This document shows positions 1 to 7,795 of a DNA stretch of 64,000 nucleotides, in pieces (the first letter of the stretch is position 1; every line of letters begins with the position of its first letter). The notes under the pieces are model-generated. The model was given only the letters and a program-made list of their open reading frames with translations, was not told the origin of the DNA and did not search any database. A program made the translations under genes and the position numbers. The DNA comes from Pseudomonas sp. PDM05 (GTDB taxonomy: Bacteria; Pseudomonadota; Gammaproteobacteria; Pseudomonadales; Pseudomonadaceae). Location: the NCBI RefSeq assembly GCF_014851685.1, contig NZ_JACVAC010000010.1, forward strand, positions 62,001-126,000. The letters run 5' to 3'.

Positions 1-786
1 GCAATCTCCGACGATGGCGTGAATTGGGTGCTGTGCAACGCCTCGCCGGATATTCGCGCGCAACTGCAAGGCTTTGCGCCGATGCAGCCCGGCCGTGCGC
101 TACGCGACACCGGCATCAGCGCCATCATCCTGATGGACAGCCAGATCGACCACACCACCGGCCTGCTGAGCCTGCGCGAAGGCTGCCCGCACCAGGTGTG
201 GTGCACCGACATGGTCCACGAAGATCTCAGCACCGGCTTCCCGCTGTTCCCCATGCTTACCCACTGGAACGGCGGCCTGGCCTGGAACCGCATCGAGCTG
301 GACACCAGCTTCAGCATCCCGGCCTGCCCCAACCTGCGGTTCACCCCACTGCCACTGCGCAGCGCTGCACCGCCCTACTCACCGCACCGCTTCGACCCGC
401 ACCCGGGCGACAATATCGGCCTGATCGTCGAAGACCTGCGCACCGGCGGCAAGCTGTTCTATGCCCCCGGCCTGGGCAAGGTCGACGCACCACTGCTGGA
501 GATCATGGCCGGCAGCGACTGCCTGCTGGTGGACGGCACAATGTGGGACGACGATGAAATGCAGCGCCGTGGCGTCGGCACCCGCACCGGCCGCGAAATG
601 GGTCATCTGGCGCAGAACGGCCCCGGCGGCATGCTGCAAGTGCTGGAACAACTGCCCGAGCAGCGCAAAGTGCTTATCCACATCAACAACACCAACCCGA
701 TCCTCGATGAAGACTCCCCCGAGCGAGCCGAGCTGGTGCGGCGCAATGTCGAAGTGGCTTACGACGGCATGAGCATTGAACTGTAG
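1..786 (+). CDS. pqqB: PqqB, PQQ biosynthesis (5' partial)
   Basis: The frame is open from base 1, so the N-terminus lies upstream of the window; about 261 C-terminal residues are present. PqqB is a metallo-beta-lactamase-fold protein needed for pyrroloquinoline quinone formation, proposed to hydroxylate a tyrosine of the precursor. Family stretches are clear, such as LCNASPDIRAQLQ near the start, MDSQIDHTTGLL and VLIHINNTNPIL near the end. It is followed after 11 bp by pqqC, as in other Pseudomonas pqq operons. pqqA and pqqF are not in view and are presumably upstream. Confidence 0.95.
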   Translation, partial: AISDDGVNWVLCNASPDIRAQLQGFAPMQPGRALRDTGISAIILMDSQIDHTTGLLSLREGCPHQVWCTDMVHEDLSTGFPLFPMLTHWNGGLAWNRIELDTSFSIPACPNLRFTPLPLRSAAPPYSPHRFDPHPGDNIGLIVEDLRTGGKLFYAPGLGKVDAPLLEIMAGSDCLLVDGTMWDDDEMQRRGVGTRTGREMGHLAQNGPGGMLQVLEQLPEQRKVLIHINNTNPILDEDSPERAELVRRNVEVAYDGMSIEL

Positions 787-797
787 GAGCGATCGAA

Positions 798-1550
798 ATG
801 ACTGATACGCCGTTGACCACCGCCGAATTCGAAGCCGCCCTGCGTGCCAAGGGCGCCTTCTACCATATCCATCACCCGTACCACGTGGCGATGTACGAAG
901 GCCGCGCGAGCCGCGAGCAGATCCAGGGCTGGGTCGCCAACCGTTTCTACTATCAAGTGAATATTCCGCTCAAAGACGCGGCGATCCTGGCCAACTGCCC
1001 TGACCGCGAGATCCGCCGCGAATGGATCCAGCGCCTGCTCGACCACGACGGCGCCCCCGGTGAAGACGGCGGCATCGAGGCCTGGCTGCGCCTGGGGCAG
1101 GCCGTCGGTCTCGATCCCGACCAACTGCGCTCGCAGGAATTGGTACTGCCCGGCGTACGCTTTGCGGTCGATGCCTACGTCAACTTCGCCCGTCGCGCCA
1201 GCTGGCAGGAAGCCGCCAGCAGTTCGCTGACCGAGCTGTTCGCGCCGCAGATCCACCAGTCGCGCCTCGACAGCTGGCCGCAGCATTACCCGTGGATCGA
1301 CCCGACCGGCTACGAATATTTCCGCACCCGCCTGGGCCAGGCCCGCCGGGATGTGGAACACGGTTTGGCGATCACCTTGCAGCACTACACCACCCGCGAA
1401 GGCCAGGAGCGCATGCTGGAAATTCTCCAGTTCAAACTGGATATTTTGTGGAGCATGCTGGACGCCATGAGCATGGCCTACGAACTCAAACGCCCGCCGT
1501 ATCACAGCGTGACCGACCAGCGGGTGTGGCATAAAGGGATCGCCCTATGA
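798..1550 (+). CDS. pqqC: PqqC, pyrroloquinoline-quinone synthase
   Basis: The 250-aa product has the usual PqqC length. This cofactor-free oxidase performs ring closure and the eight-electron oxidation that ends PQQ synthesis. The haem-oxygenase-like all-helical family signature is visible: HHPYHVAMYEGRA near residue 25, VANRFYYQ and several conserved His/Arg residues. The ATG follows pqqB by 11 bp, with GGAGC just upstream. Its stop overlaps the pqqD start (ATGA), indicating translational coupling in one operon. Confidence 0.97.
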   Translation: MTDTPLTTAEFEAALRAKGAFYHIHHPYHVAMYEGRASREQIQGWVANRFYYQVNIPLKDAAILANCPDREIRREWIQRLLDHDGAPGEDGGIEAWLRLGQAVGLDPDQLRSQELVLPGVRFAVDAYVNFARRASWQEAASSSLTELFAPQIHQSRLDSWPQHYPWIDPTGYEYFRTRLGQARRDVEHGLAITLQHYTTREGQERMLEILQFKLDILWSMLDAMSMAYELKRPPYHSVTDQRVWHKGIAL

Positions 1551-1822
1551 GCTTTGATCGCAGCAAGAAACCGACCTGGCGCCAGGGCTATCGCTACCAG
1601 TACGAACCCGCGCAAAAAGGCCATGTGTTGCTCTACCCCGAAGGCATGATCAAGCTCAACGACAGCGCTGCGCTGATCGGCGGCTTGATCGACGGCGAGC
1701 GCGACGTGGCGGCGATCATCGCCGAGCTGGATAAGCAGTTCCCCGGCGTACCTGAGCTGGGTGACGACATCGAGCAATTCATGGAGGTCGCCCGTGCAGA
1801 ACACTGGATCACCCTTGCCTGA
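1547..1822 (+). CDS. pqqD: PqqD, PqqA-binding chaperone
   Basis: The 91-aa product matches the family length. PqqD is a small winged-helix RiPP recognition element that binds the PqqA precursor peptide and presents it to the radical-SAM enzyme PqqE. Conserved features include an early aromatic/basic segment, YPEGMIKLNDSAALI and a terminal helix with FLEV-like residues (QFMEVARAEHWI). Its ATG overlaps the pqqC stop, and its 3' end overlaps the probable pqqE start by 29 bp. Confidence 0.95.
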   Translation: MSFDRSKKPTWRQGYRYQYEPAQKGHVLLYPEGMIKLNDSAALIGGLIDGERDVAAIIAELDKQFPGVPELGDDIEQFMEVARAEHWITLA

Positions 1823-2945
1823 AAAACCGCCGATCGGCCTGCCGCTGTGGCTGCTCGCCGAGTTGACCTACCGCTGCCCGCTGCAATGCCCGTATTGCTC
1901 CAACCCGTTGGATTTCGCCGAGCAGGGCAAGGAACTGAGCACCGAGCAGTGGTTCAAGGTGTTTCGCGAGGCGCGGGAAATGGGCGCAGCACAGCTGGGG
2001 TTTTCCGGCGGTGAACCGCTGGTGCGCCAGGACCTCGCCGAGCTGATCGCCGAAGCGCGCAAGCTGGGGTTCTACACCAACCTGATCACCTCCGGCATCG
2101 GCCTGACCGAGCAGAAGATCAGCGACTTCAAGAAGGCTGGCCTGGACCATATCCAGATCAGCTTCCAGGCCAGCGACGAGCAGGTGAACAACCTGCTGGC
2201 CGGCTCGAAAAAAGCCTTCGCGCAAAAACTGGAGATGGCCCGGGCGGTGAAAGCCCACGGCTACCCGATGGTGCTGAACTTCGTTACCCACCGGCACAAT
2301 ATCGACAAGATCGACCGCATCATCGAGCTGTGTATCGCGCTGGAGGCAGACTTCGTTGAGCTCGCCACCTGCCAGTTCTACGGCTGGGCGCAGCTCAATC
2401 GTGTGGGTTTGTTGCCGACCAAGGAACAATTGGTGCGCGCCGAACGCATCACCAATGAATACCGCGCCAAGCTCGAAGCCGAAGGCCACCCGTGCAAGCT
2501 GATCTTCGTTACCCCGGATTACTACGAAGAACGCCCGAAAGCCTGCATGAACGGCTGGGGCAGTATTTTTCTGACAGTGACGCCAGACGGCACCGCCCTG
2601 CCCTGCCACGGCGCCCGACAGATGCCGGTGCAATTTCCGAATGTACGCGACCACAGCATGCAACACATCTGGTACGACTCGTTCGGCTTCAACCGCTTTC
2701 GCGGCTACGACTGGATGCCCGAGCCGTGCCGTTCATGCGATGAAAAAGAAAAGGACTTCGGTGGCTGCCGCTGCCAGGCATTCATGCTCACCGGCGACGC
2801 CAGCAACGCCGACCCGGTGTGCAGCAAATCCGAGCAGCACGGCATCATCCTTCAAGCGCGCGAAGATGCCGAACACGCCACCCAGACCATCGAACAGCTG
2901 GCCTTTCGCAACGAGCGCAACTCACGCCTCATCGCCAAAAGCTGA
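1794..2945 (+). CDS. pqqE: PqqE, radical-SAM PqqA cross-linking enzyme
   Basis: I place the start at a GTG at 1794, preceded six bases upstream by GGAGG (1783-1787). The longer open frame from 1761 lies inside pqqD. This gives 383 aa, the usual size. PqqE forms the Glu-Tyr carbon-carbon bond in PqqA. The radical-SAM cluster CxxxCxxC is at residues 28/32/35 (CPLQCPYC), followed by FSGGEPL. The C-terminus carries a SPASM-type cysteine-rich region (CMNGWG, CRSC, GGCRCQAF) for auxiliary iron-sulfur clusters. Confidence 0.96.
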   Translation: MQNTGSPLPEKPPIGLPLWLLAELTYRCPLQCPYCSNPLDFAEQGKELSTEQWFKVFREAREMGAAQLGFSGGEPLVRQDLAELIAEARKLGFYTNLITSGIGLTEQKISDFKKAGLDHIQISFQASDEQVNNLLAGSKKAFAQKLEMARAVKAHGYPMVLNFVTHRHNIDKIDRIIELCIALEADFVELATCQFYGWAQLNRVGLLPTKEQLVRAERITNEYRAKLEAEGHPCKLIFVTPDYYEERPKACMNGWGSIFLTVTPDGTALPCHGARQMPVQFPNVRDHSMQHIWYDSFGFNRFRGYDWMPEPCRSCDEKEKDFGGCRCQAFMLTGDASNADPVCSKSEQHGIILQAREDAEHATQTIEQLAFRNERNSRLIAKS

Positions 2946-2950
2946 CGGCC

Positions 2951-3109
2951 TCAGCGCTTGGCGATGATGTATACCGCGTGAATGATGCCGGGGAAGTAGC
3001 CGCACAGGGTCAGCAGAATATTCAGCCAGAACGCGCCGGCGAAGCCCACTTGCAGGAACACGCCCAGTGGCGGCAGCAGGATGGCGATGAGGATACGAAT
3101 GAAATCCAT
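2951..3109 (-). CDS. YqaE/Pmp3-family small membrane protein
   Basis: This 52-aa reading frame is read on the minus strand, with ATG at 3107-3109, GGAGC seven bases upstream (3116-3120) and TGA at 2951-2953. The translation contains LLPPLGVF and, later, LNILLTLCGYFPGIIHAVYI, the hallmark of the Pmp3/YqaE (UPF0057) family. These are two-helix membrane proteins linked in yeast and plants to membrane potential and salt stress. It converges on pqqE with a gap of only 5 bp. Its role in Pseudomonas is not established. Confidence 0.9.
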   Translation of the reverse strand: MDFIRILIAILLPPLGVFLQVGFAGAFWLNILLTLCGYFPGIIHAVYIIAKR

Positions 3110-3216
3110 GGGTCAGCTCCAGAAAATCGGCTCGTGTGAGCCGTGTAGCTAATCGACCTTGGGGGTTCGTGAGGGTTCAGTGGGATCTGGCTTAGAGCCA
3201 TCTATACCGACGTACA

Positions 3217-3256
3217 CAAAAAAACGCCCCCAGCCAAAAGAATCAGGCTGGAGGCG
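3217..3256 (-). terminator. Rho-independent terminator of the aminotransferase gene
   Basis: On the minus strand an 11-bp near-perfect stem (3225-3235 with 3246-3256, CGCCCCCAGCC against GGCTGGAGGCG) with an AAAAGAATCA loop is followed by seven T residues. It lies 36 bp past the stop of the aminotransferase gene. Confidence 0.85.
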
Positions 3257-3291
3257 CCGCGTATACCGCGAGACGGTTCAGGAAATTGGGG

Positions 3292-4560
3292 TTAAACGGC
3301 GATGCCCTTGCGGCATTGCAACTGCGCAGTACGCACGCGGGAGAAAGCGCGCGCCAGGCGTAGGAGCATTTCGTCGATGTTGCCTTTGCTGACGGTCAAC
3401 GCCGGGGTAAAGCGCAGGCAATTGGGTTGCGGGGCGTTGAGGATCAGGCCTTCGTGCAGCGCCGCTTTTACCACTGCATCTGCAGAATCATCCGACAAGG
3501 TCAGGCCCCACATCAGGCCGTGGCCGCGCAGTTGGCCGTGGTCGTAGCGGTAGGCCAGGCGGGCAAGGCCTTCGCCCAGATGCAAGCCGGCTTCACGTAC
3601 ATGTTCAAGGAAGCCGTGCTCCAGCACCGTATCAAGCACCGCCATGCCGGCTGAGGCCATCAACGCGTTGCCGTGATGGGTGCCGTCCAGCTCGCCCAAC
3701 TCGAAGCAACAGGCTTTGCCCCGGGCCAACAGCGCCGCCAGGGGTACGCCGCCGCCCAGGCCTTTACCCAGGGTGATGATGTCGGCGCGTACGCCGTATT
3801 GCTGTTCGGCAAGCAGGGTGCCGCAACGGCCAAGGCCGGTTTGTACTTCGTCCAGGATCAGCAGGATGCCCAGTTCACGACACAGGCGCTCAACACCCTT
3901 GAGGTAGTGCTCGGTGGCCGGGATCACGCCGGCTTCGCCCTGGATGGGTTCGAGCAGGATGGCCACGGTTTGCGCATCGACTGCGGCGTGCAGGGCCGGC
4001 AGGTCGTTGAAAGGCACATGGCTGAAGCCTGGCAGTTGCGGTTCAAAACGATTGTCCGGACCACCGGCCGAAGCCGACATCGCCGCGAAGCTGCGCCCAT
4101 GGCAACCGCCGCTGGCACTGATGATGCGGTAGGCGCCACCGCGATGCAGTTGGCCCCATTTGCGCGCCAGCTTGATCGCCGCCTCACAGGCTTCCGCGCC
4201 ACTGTTGAGTAGGTAGGCCTGGTCGCTGCCGGTACGATGGCAGAGCCGTTCGGCGAGGTTGAGTTGAGCACGGTTATGCAGGCCGTTGCCCGGGTTGATC
4301 AGCGCCTGGGTCTGGTCGGCCAAGGCCTTGATCAACACCTGTGGGCTGTGGCCGAGGCTGTTGGCAGCATTGCCTTGGCTGAAATCCAGGTAGGCACGCT
4401 CGTCGCTGTCCCACAGCCAGGAGCCCTGGCCGCGTACGAACACTTGCGGTGGACGCGCCACAGTGGGCATCAGGGATTCGCTCGACGCATCATCACGCGA
4501 CTCGTCCAAAATCAGGTCATCCAGGCTGGGCGTCGGGCGGCGCATATTGAACAGGTTCAC
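3292..4560 (-). CDS. Class-III PLP aminotransferase (acetylornithine/ornithine type)
   Basis: The 422-aa fold-type I PLP enzyme has LLNSGAEACEAAIKLARKW (residues about 117-135), ILDEVQTGLGR with the PLP-ring Asp at 237, and the Schiff-base Lys at 266 in TLGKGLGGG. This places it with the ArgD/omega-amino-acid aminotransferases. The N-terminal ~30 residues are extra relative to ArgD, so it is probably not the housekeeping arginine enzyme; its substrate is unknown. The start is GTG at 4558-4560 with a GGGGGGAGCT Shine-Dalgarno. The divergent LysR gene suggests local control. Confidence 0.85.
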   Translation of the reverse strand: MNLFNMRRPTPSLDDLILDESRDDASSESLMPTVARPPQVFVRGQGSWLWDSDERAYLDFSQGNAANSLGHSPQVLIKALADQTQALINPGNGLHNRAQLNLAERLCHRTGSDQAYLLNSGAEACEAAIKLARKWGQLHRGGAYRIISASGGCHGRSFAAMSASAGGPDNRFEPQLPGFSHVPFNDLPALHAAVDAQTVAILLEPIQGEAGVIPATEHYLKGVERLCRELGILLILDEVQTGLGRCGTLLAEQQYGVRADIITLGKGLGGGVPLAALLARGKACCFELGELDGTHHGNALMASAGMAVLDTVLEHGFLEHVREAGLHLGEGLARLAYRYDHGQLRGHGLMWGLTLSDDSADAVVKAALHEGLILNAPQPNCLRFTPALTVSKGNIDEMLLRLARAFSRVRTAQLQCRKGIAV

Positions 4561-4638
4561 AGCTCCCCCCCAATAGCAACCGGACCTTGGTCGGTGCGAC
4601 CGAGCATCAGTGCCTTGAGGTTTTTTGCCTTGCCTATG

Positions 4639-4663
4639 TAAACGCTATCTAAATAAACGCTAT
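4639..4663. promoter_or_regulatory. Direct repeat in the aminotransferase/LysR divergent promoter region
   Basis: The 10-mer TAAACGCTAT occurs twice (4639-4648 and 4654-4663), start-to-start 15 bp, in the 209-bp intergenic space between the divergent aminotransferase and LysR genes. Position and repetition suggest a regulator binding site; this is inference. Confidence 0.4.
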
Positions 4664-4769
4664 TCATTGCCCGATCTGGCCCTGTAAGCCCTGCGAATAG
4701 GCGCTAGACTAGGCGCCCCGGGGGCCAACGGCCATTTCGATTTTCCAGCTTTTTCGATAAGCAAATCTT

Positions 4770-5669
4770 ATGGATTTCAAGCAACTGCGTTATTTCGTCG
4801 CGGTGTATGAGGAAGGCCACGTCGGCCGTGCCGCGGAGCGTCTGTCGATCTCCCAGCCGGCGTTGTCCCAGCAGATCCGCCAGTTGGAACAAAACCTCGA
4901 CGTGAGCCTGTTCGAGCGCAGCAGCAAACGCCTGCTGCCGACCCTCGCCGCACACACCCTGTACAACCACGCGTTGCCGTTGATCGATGGCATGCAGCAA
5001 GCCGTCGAAGCCCTGCGCAACTTCAAGGGCCAGGCCATGCGCACCTTGGCCATCGGTGTGCTGCAAACCGTGCATACCAGCCTGGTCCCGCAAATGCTCG
5101 AACGGGTGCGCAAGGCCCAGCCACACCTGGTGGTGCAGATCTACGAGTTGACCGGGCTGGAGATTGAACGGCGACTGCTCAATGGCTCGCTAGACATCGG
5201 CATCAGCTACCTGCCGCCACGCCAGCCGGGCCTGCACGGCGCACTGTTGTATGAAGATGAGTTGAAGGTGGTCATCCCCGAGGATCACCCGTTGCGGGAA
5301 TTCAAGAAAGTCTCGCTGAAACAGGCGGCCGAGTTGCCGATGTTGCTGCTGGGGGAAGAGTTTCAGGTCAGACAAATCTGGCAGGGCCAGTTGGCCAACC
5401 TCGGACGGCGCCCGCAGGTGCAGGCCGAGCTGAACACCATGGTGGGGATTCTCGACAGCCTGCCCCATTCCAAACTGGCGACGGTACTGCCGGGCCGCTC
5501 CCAAGACGAACACAACAGCAAGGCACTGCTGTGGAAACCCTTGAGCGAACCCAGGGTGCCGTTGAAAGTCGGTTTGGTGTGCCGTGATGCGCAACGCCAG
5601 CAGGCGACGGTAGCGCTGTTGCGCACGTTGCTGGAAGACGTGATGAATGCGCCGCAGGCAAGCGCCTGA
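4770..5669 (+). CDS. LysR-family transcriptional regulator
   Basis: The 299-aa product has a canonical LysR layout. The N-terminal winged helix-turn-helix (residues 1-60) shows MDFKQLRYFVAVYEEGHVGRAAERLSISQPALSQQI-type residues, and a substrate-binding domain follows from about 90 to 295. The N-terminus and ALGVLQT-like segments recall the BenM/CatM/CbbR subgroup. It is divergent from the aminotransferase, which by LysR convention is its most likely target. The start lacks a strong Shine-Dalgarno but aligns with the family N-terminus. Confidence 0.92.
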   Translation: MDFKQLRYFVAVYEEGHVGRAAERLSISQPALSQQIRQLEQNLDVSLFERSSKRLLPTLAAHTLYNHALPLIDGMQQAVEALRNFKGQAMRTLAIGVLQTVHTSLVPQMLERVRKAQPHLVVQIYELTGLEIERRLLNGSLDIGISYLPPRQPGLHGALLYEDELKVVIPEDHPLREFKKVSLKQAAELPMLLLGEEFQVRQIWQGQLANLGRRPQVQAELNTMVGILDSLPHSKLATVLPGRSQDEHNSKALLWKPLSEPRVPLKVGLVCRDAQRQQATVALLRTLLEDVMNAPQASA

Positions 5670-5691
5670 CTTTTTCGCGGGCAAAAGAAAA

Positions 5692-5711
5692 CCCCGCCGA
5701 AGCGGGGCTTT
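5692..5711 (+). terminator. Short hairpin terminator after the LysR gene
   Basis: CCCCGC-CGAA-GCGGGG (5692-5707) with a stable tetraloop, flanked by an A-run upstream and CTTT downstream, 22 bp past the LysR stop. It may act in both directions. Confidence 0.75.
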
Positions 5712-5893
5712 GCAGACTGTTTCCCTGACATCCATTTCACTCCGCCATCCTGGCAGAATCCTACGTGTCCGTGTTGTTGCTTTGCGCTTCCTGCGCGACG
5801 TCCATGTGAAGTAGATTAACTGTGGATCCAATTTGGCGATAGAGGACGAATAGCAGCACGTCATGTAAGAGAATACTTACACGCCCTCTCCCC

Positions 5894-7672
5894 TTAAAAC
5901 AGCGCCTCATCCAACAGGAACAGCGATTCACTACCGGCCTTTACCGACGCGTTCAGCGACTGGATACGCGGCAGCAGGCGGGCAAAGTAGAAGCGCGCAG
6001 TCCCCAGCTTGCTGGCGTAGAAGGCCTCCTCAGCCTCTTTGCCCAACGCCGCCTTTGCCATGCGCGCCCACATATAGGCGTAGGCCATGTATCCAAATGC
6101 ATGCAAATACTCCACCGACGCCGCACCGATTTCATTCGGGTTGGTTTTCGCGCGATCCAGCACCCACGCCGTCAGTTCGTCCAGGGTGTCGACCGCCGCA
6201 CTCAGCGGCTTGGTGAACTCCGCCAACTCGCCAGCGGCCGAGGCAATAAATGCGCGGATCTCGTCAGCGAACAAGGTGTAGAACGCCCCACCACTGCCAA
6301 CAATTTTGCGCCCCATCAGGTCCAGCGCCTGGATGCCGTTGGTGCCTTCGTAGATCTGGGTGATGCGCACGTCACGCACCAGTTGCTCCTGGCCCCACTC
6401 GCGGATATAGCCGTGGCCGCCGAACACTTGCTGGCCGAGCACGGTGGTTTCCAGGCCAAGGTCGCTCAAGAACGCCTTGGCCACCGGGGTCAGCAAGGCC
6501 ACCAGGTTATCCGCACGCTCGCGGGCAGCCGGGTCTTCGCTGAACTTGGCGATGTCCAACTGCGTCGCCACGTAGGTGGAGAACGCGCGACCGCCTTCGT
6601 TCGCGGCCTTCATGGTCAGCAGCATGCGACGCACGTCCGGGTGGACGATGATCGGATCGGCCACCTTGTCCTTGGCCTGGGCACCGGTCGGCGCACGGCT
6701 TTGCAGGCGGTCACGCGCATATTCAATCGCGTTCTGATACGAGCGCTCACCGGACGCCAGGCCCTGGATACCCACCCCCAGACGCTCGTAGTTCATCATG
6801 GTGAACATCGCCGCCAGGCCACGGTTCGGCTCGCCCACCAGATAACCCACGGCCTGGTCGAAGTTCATCACGCAGGTCGCGGACGCCTGGATGCCCATCT
6901 TGTGCTCGATCGAGCCACAGCTCACCAGGTTGCGCGCGCCCAGGCTGCCATCGGCATTCACCATGAACTTCGGCACCAGGAACAAAGAGATGCCCTTGGG
7001 ACCGGCCGGCGCGTCCGGCAGCTTGGCCAGCACCAGGTGGATGATGTTTTCGGTCAGGTCGTGTTCGCCACCGGTGATAAAGATCTTGGTGCCGCTGATC
7101 GTGTAGGAACCGTCCGCTTGCGGCTCGGCTTTCGTGCGAATAATCCCCAGGTCCGTACCGGCATGGGCTTCGGTCAGGCACATGGAACCGGCCCACTCAC
7201 CGGAGTACATCTTCGGCAGGTAGGTGGCCTTGAGTTCTTCACTGGCGTGGGTATTGATGGAGACACAGGCGCCGGACGTCAGCATCGGGTACAGGCCAAA
7301 CGCCAGGCTCGACGAGTTGATCATCTCTTCAACCTGGGCCGAGACCGCCTTGGGCATGCCCATGCCACCGAACGCCGGATCACCGCCTACACCCACCCAG
7401 CCACCTTCAGCGTAGGTTTTATAAGCCTGCGGATAACCATCCGGGGTAAACACCGCTGTGTCTTGCCAACGGCAACCCTGCTCATCGCCACCACGGCTAA
7501 GCGGGGCGATGGATTTGGCAGTGACTTTGCCGGCTTCTTCGAGGATTGCCTCTACGGTTTCGGCATCAACGGTGTCTGCCAATGCCGGCAACTGAGCCCA
7601 AATGTCGGCGACCTCAAAGACTTCGTTGAGGACGAAGCGCATATCACGCAGCGGCGCTTTGTAATCAGCCAT
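5894..7672 (-). CDS. Acyl-CoA dehydrogenase (FadE2/PA0508-like paralogue)
   Basis: I take the start at 7672 (MADYKAPLRDMRF, GAGG upstream) instead of the longer frame to 7768; this gives 592 aa. It belongs to the long (~600 aa) acyl-CoA dehydrogenase subgroup. It has an N-terminal extension, CLTEAHAGTDLG for FAD/substrate binding, ERLGVG, and IYEGTNGIQALDL carrying the presumed catalytic Glu. It oxidises acyl-CoA to 2-enoyl-CoA with FAD, passing electrons to ETF. It is the last of three similar genes on this strand. The order resembles PAO1 PA0506-PA0508, where two homologues were described as FadE1 and FadE2 with different chain-length preference. Confidence 0.92.
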   Translation of the reverse strand: MADYKAPLRDMRFVLNEVFEVADIWAQLPALADTVDAETVEAILEEAGKVTAKSIAPLSRGGDEQGCRWQDTAVFTPDGYPQAYKTYAEGGWVGVGGDPAFGGMGMPKAVSAQVEEMINSSSLAFGLYPMLTSGACVSINTHASEELKATYLPKMYSGEWAGSMCLTEAHAGTDLGIIRTKAEPQADGSYTISGTKIFITGGEHDLTENIIHLVLAKLPDAPAGPKGISLFLVPKFMVNADGSLGARNLVSCGSIEHKMGIQASATCVMNFDQAVGYLVGEPNRGLAAMFTMMNYERLGVGIQGLASGERSYQNAIEYARDRLQSRAPTGAQAKDKVADPIIVHPDVRRMLLTMKAANEGGRAFSTYVATQLDIAKFSEDPAARERADNLVALLTPVAKAFLSDLGLETTVLGQQVFGGHGYIREWGQEQLVRDVRITQIYEGTNGIQALDLMGRKIVGSGGAFYTLFADEIRAFIASAAGELAEFTKPLSAAVDTLDELTAWVLDRAKTNPNEIGAASVEYLHAFGYMAYAYMWARMAKAALGKEAEEAFYASKLGTARFYFARLLPRIQSLNASVKAGSESLFLLDEALF

Positions 7673-7795
7673 GGCAAACCTCGTGAGAACGTGAAAAGTA
7701 ATTCGGTAAGGGTCGGTTTTACAGGCTCCGAGTGTACCCGAACAACTTTTCAGACACATAGGGTCCACTTGTGACTGGCCGGTATTTTTAAGTCA

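Noticed and set aside
3292..4560. Naming the aminotransferase argD or bioA
   Set aside because: The N-terminal extension and LysR neighbour argue against the housekeeping ArgD, and the bio cluster is 9 kb away with a different order. Sequence alone does not fix the substrate.
5712..5893. Minus-strand open frame extending past the LysR gene to 5864
   Set aside because: It overlaps the terminator and LysR coding region antisense, with no family features. I see nothing convincing in this gap.
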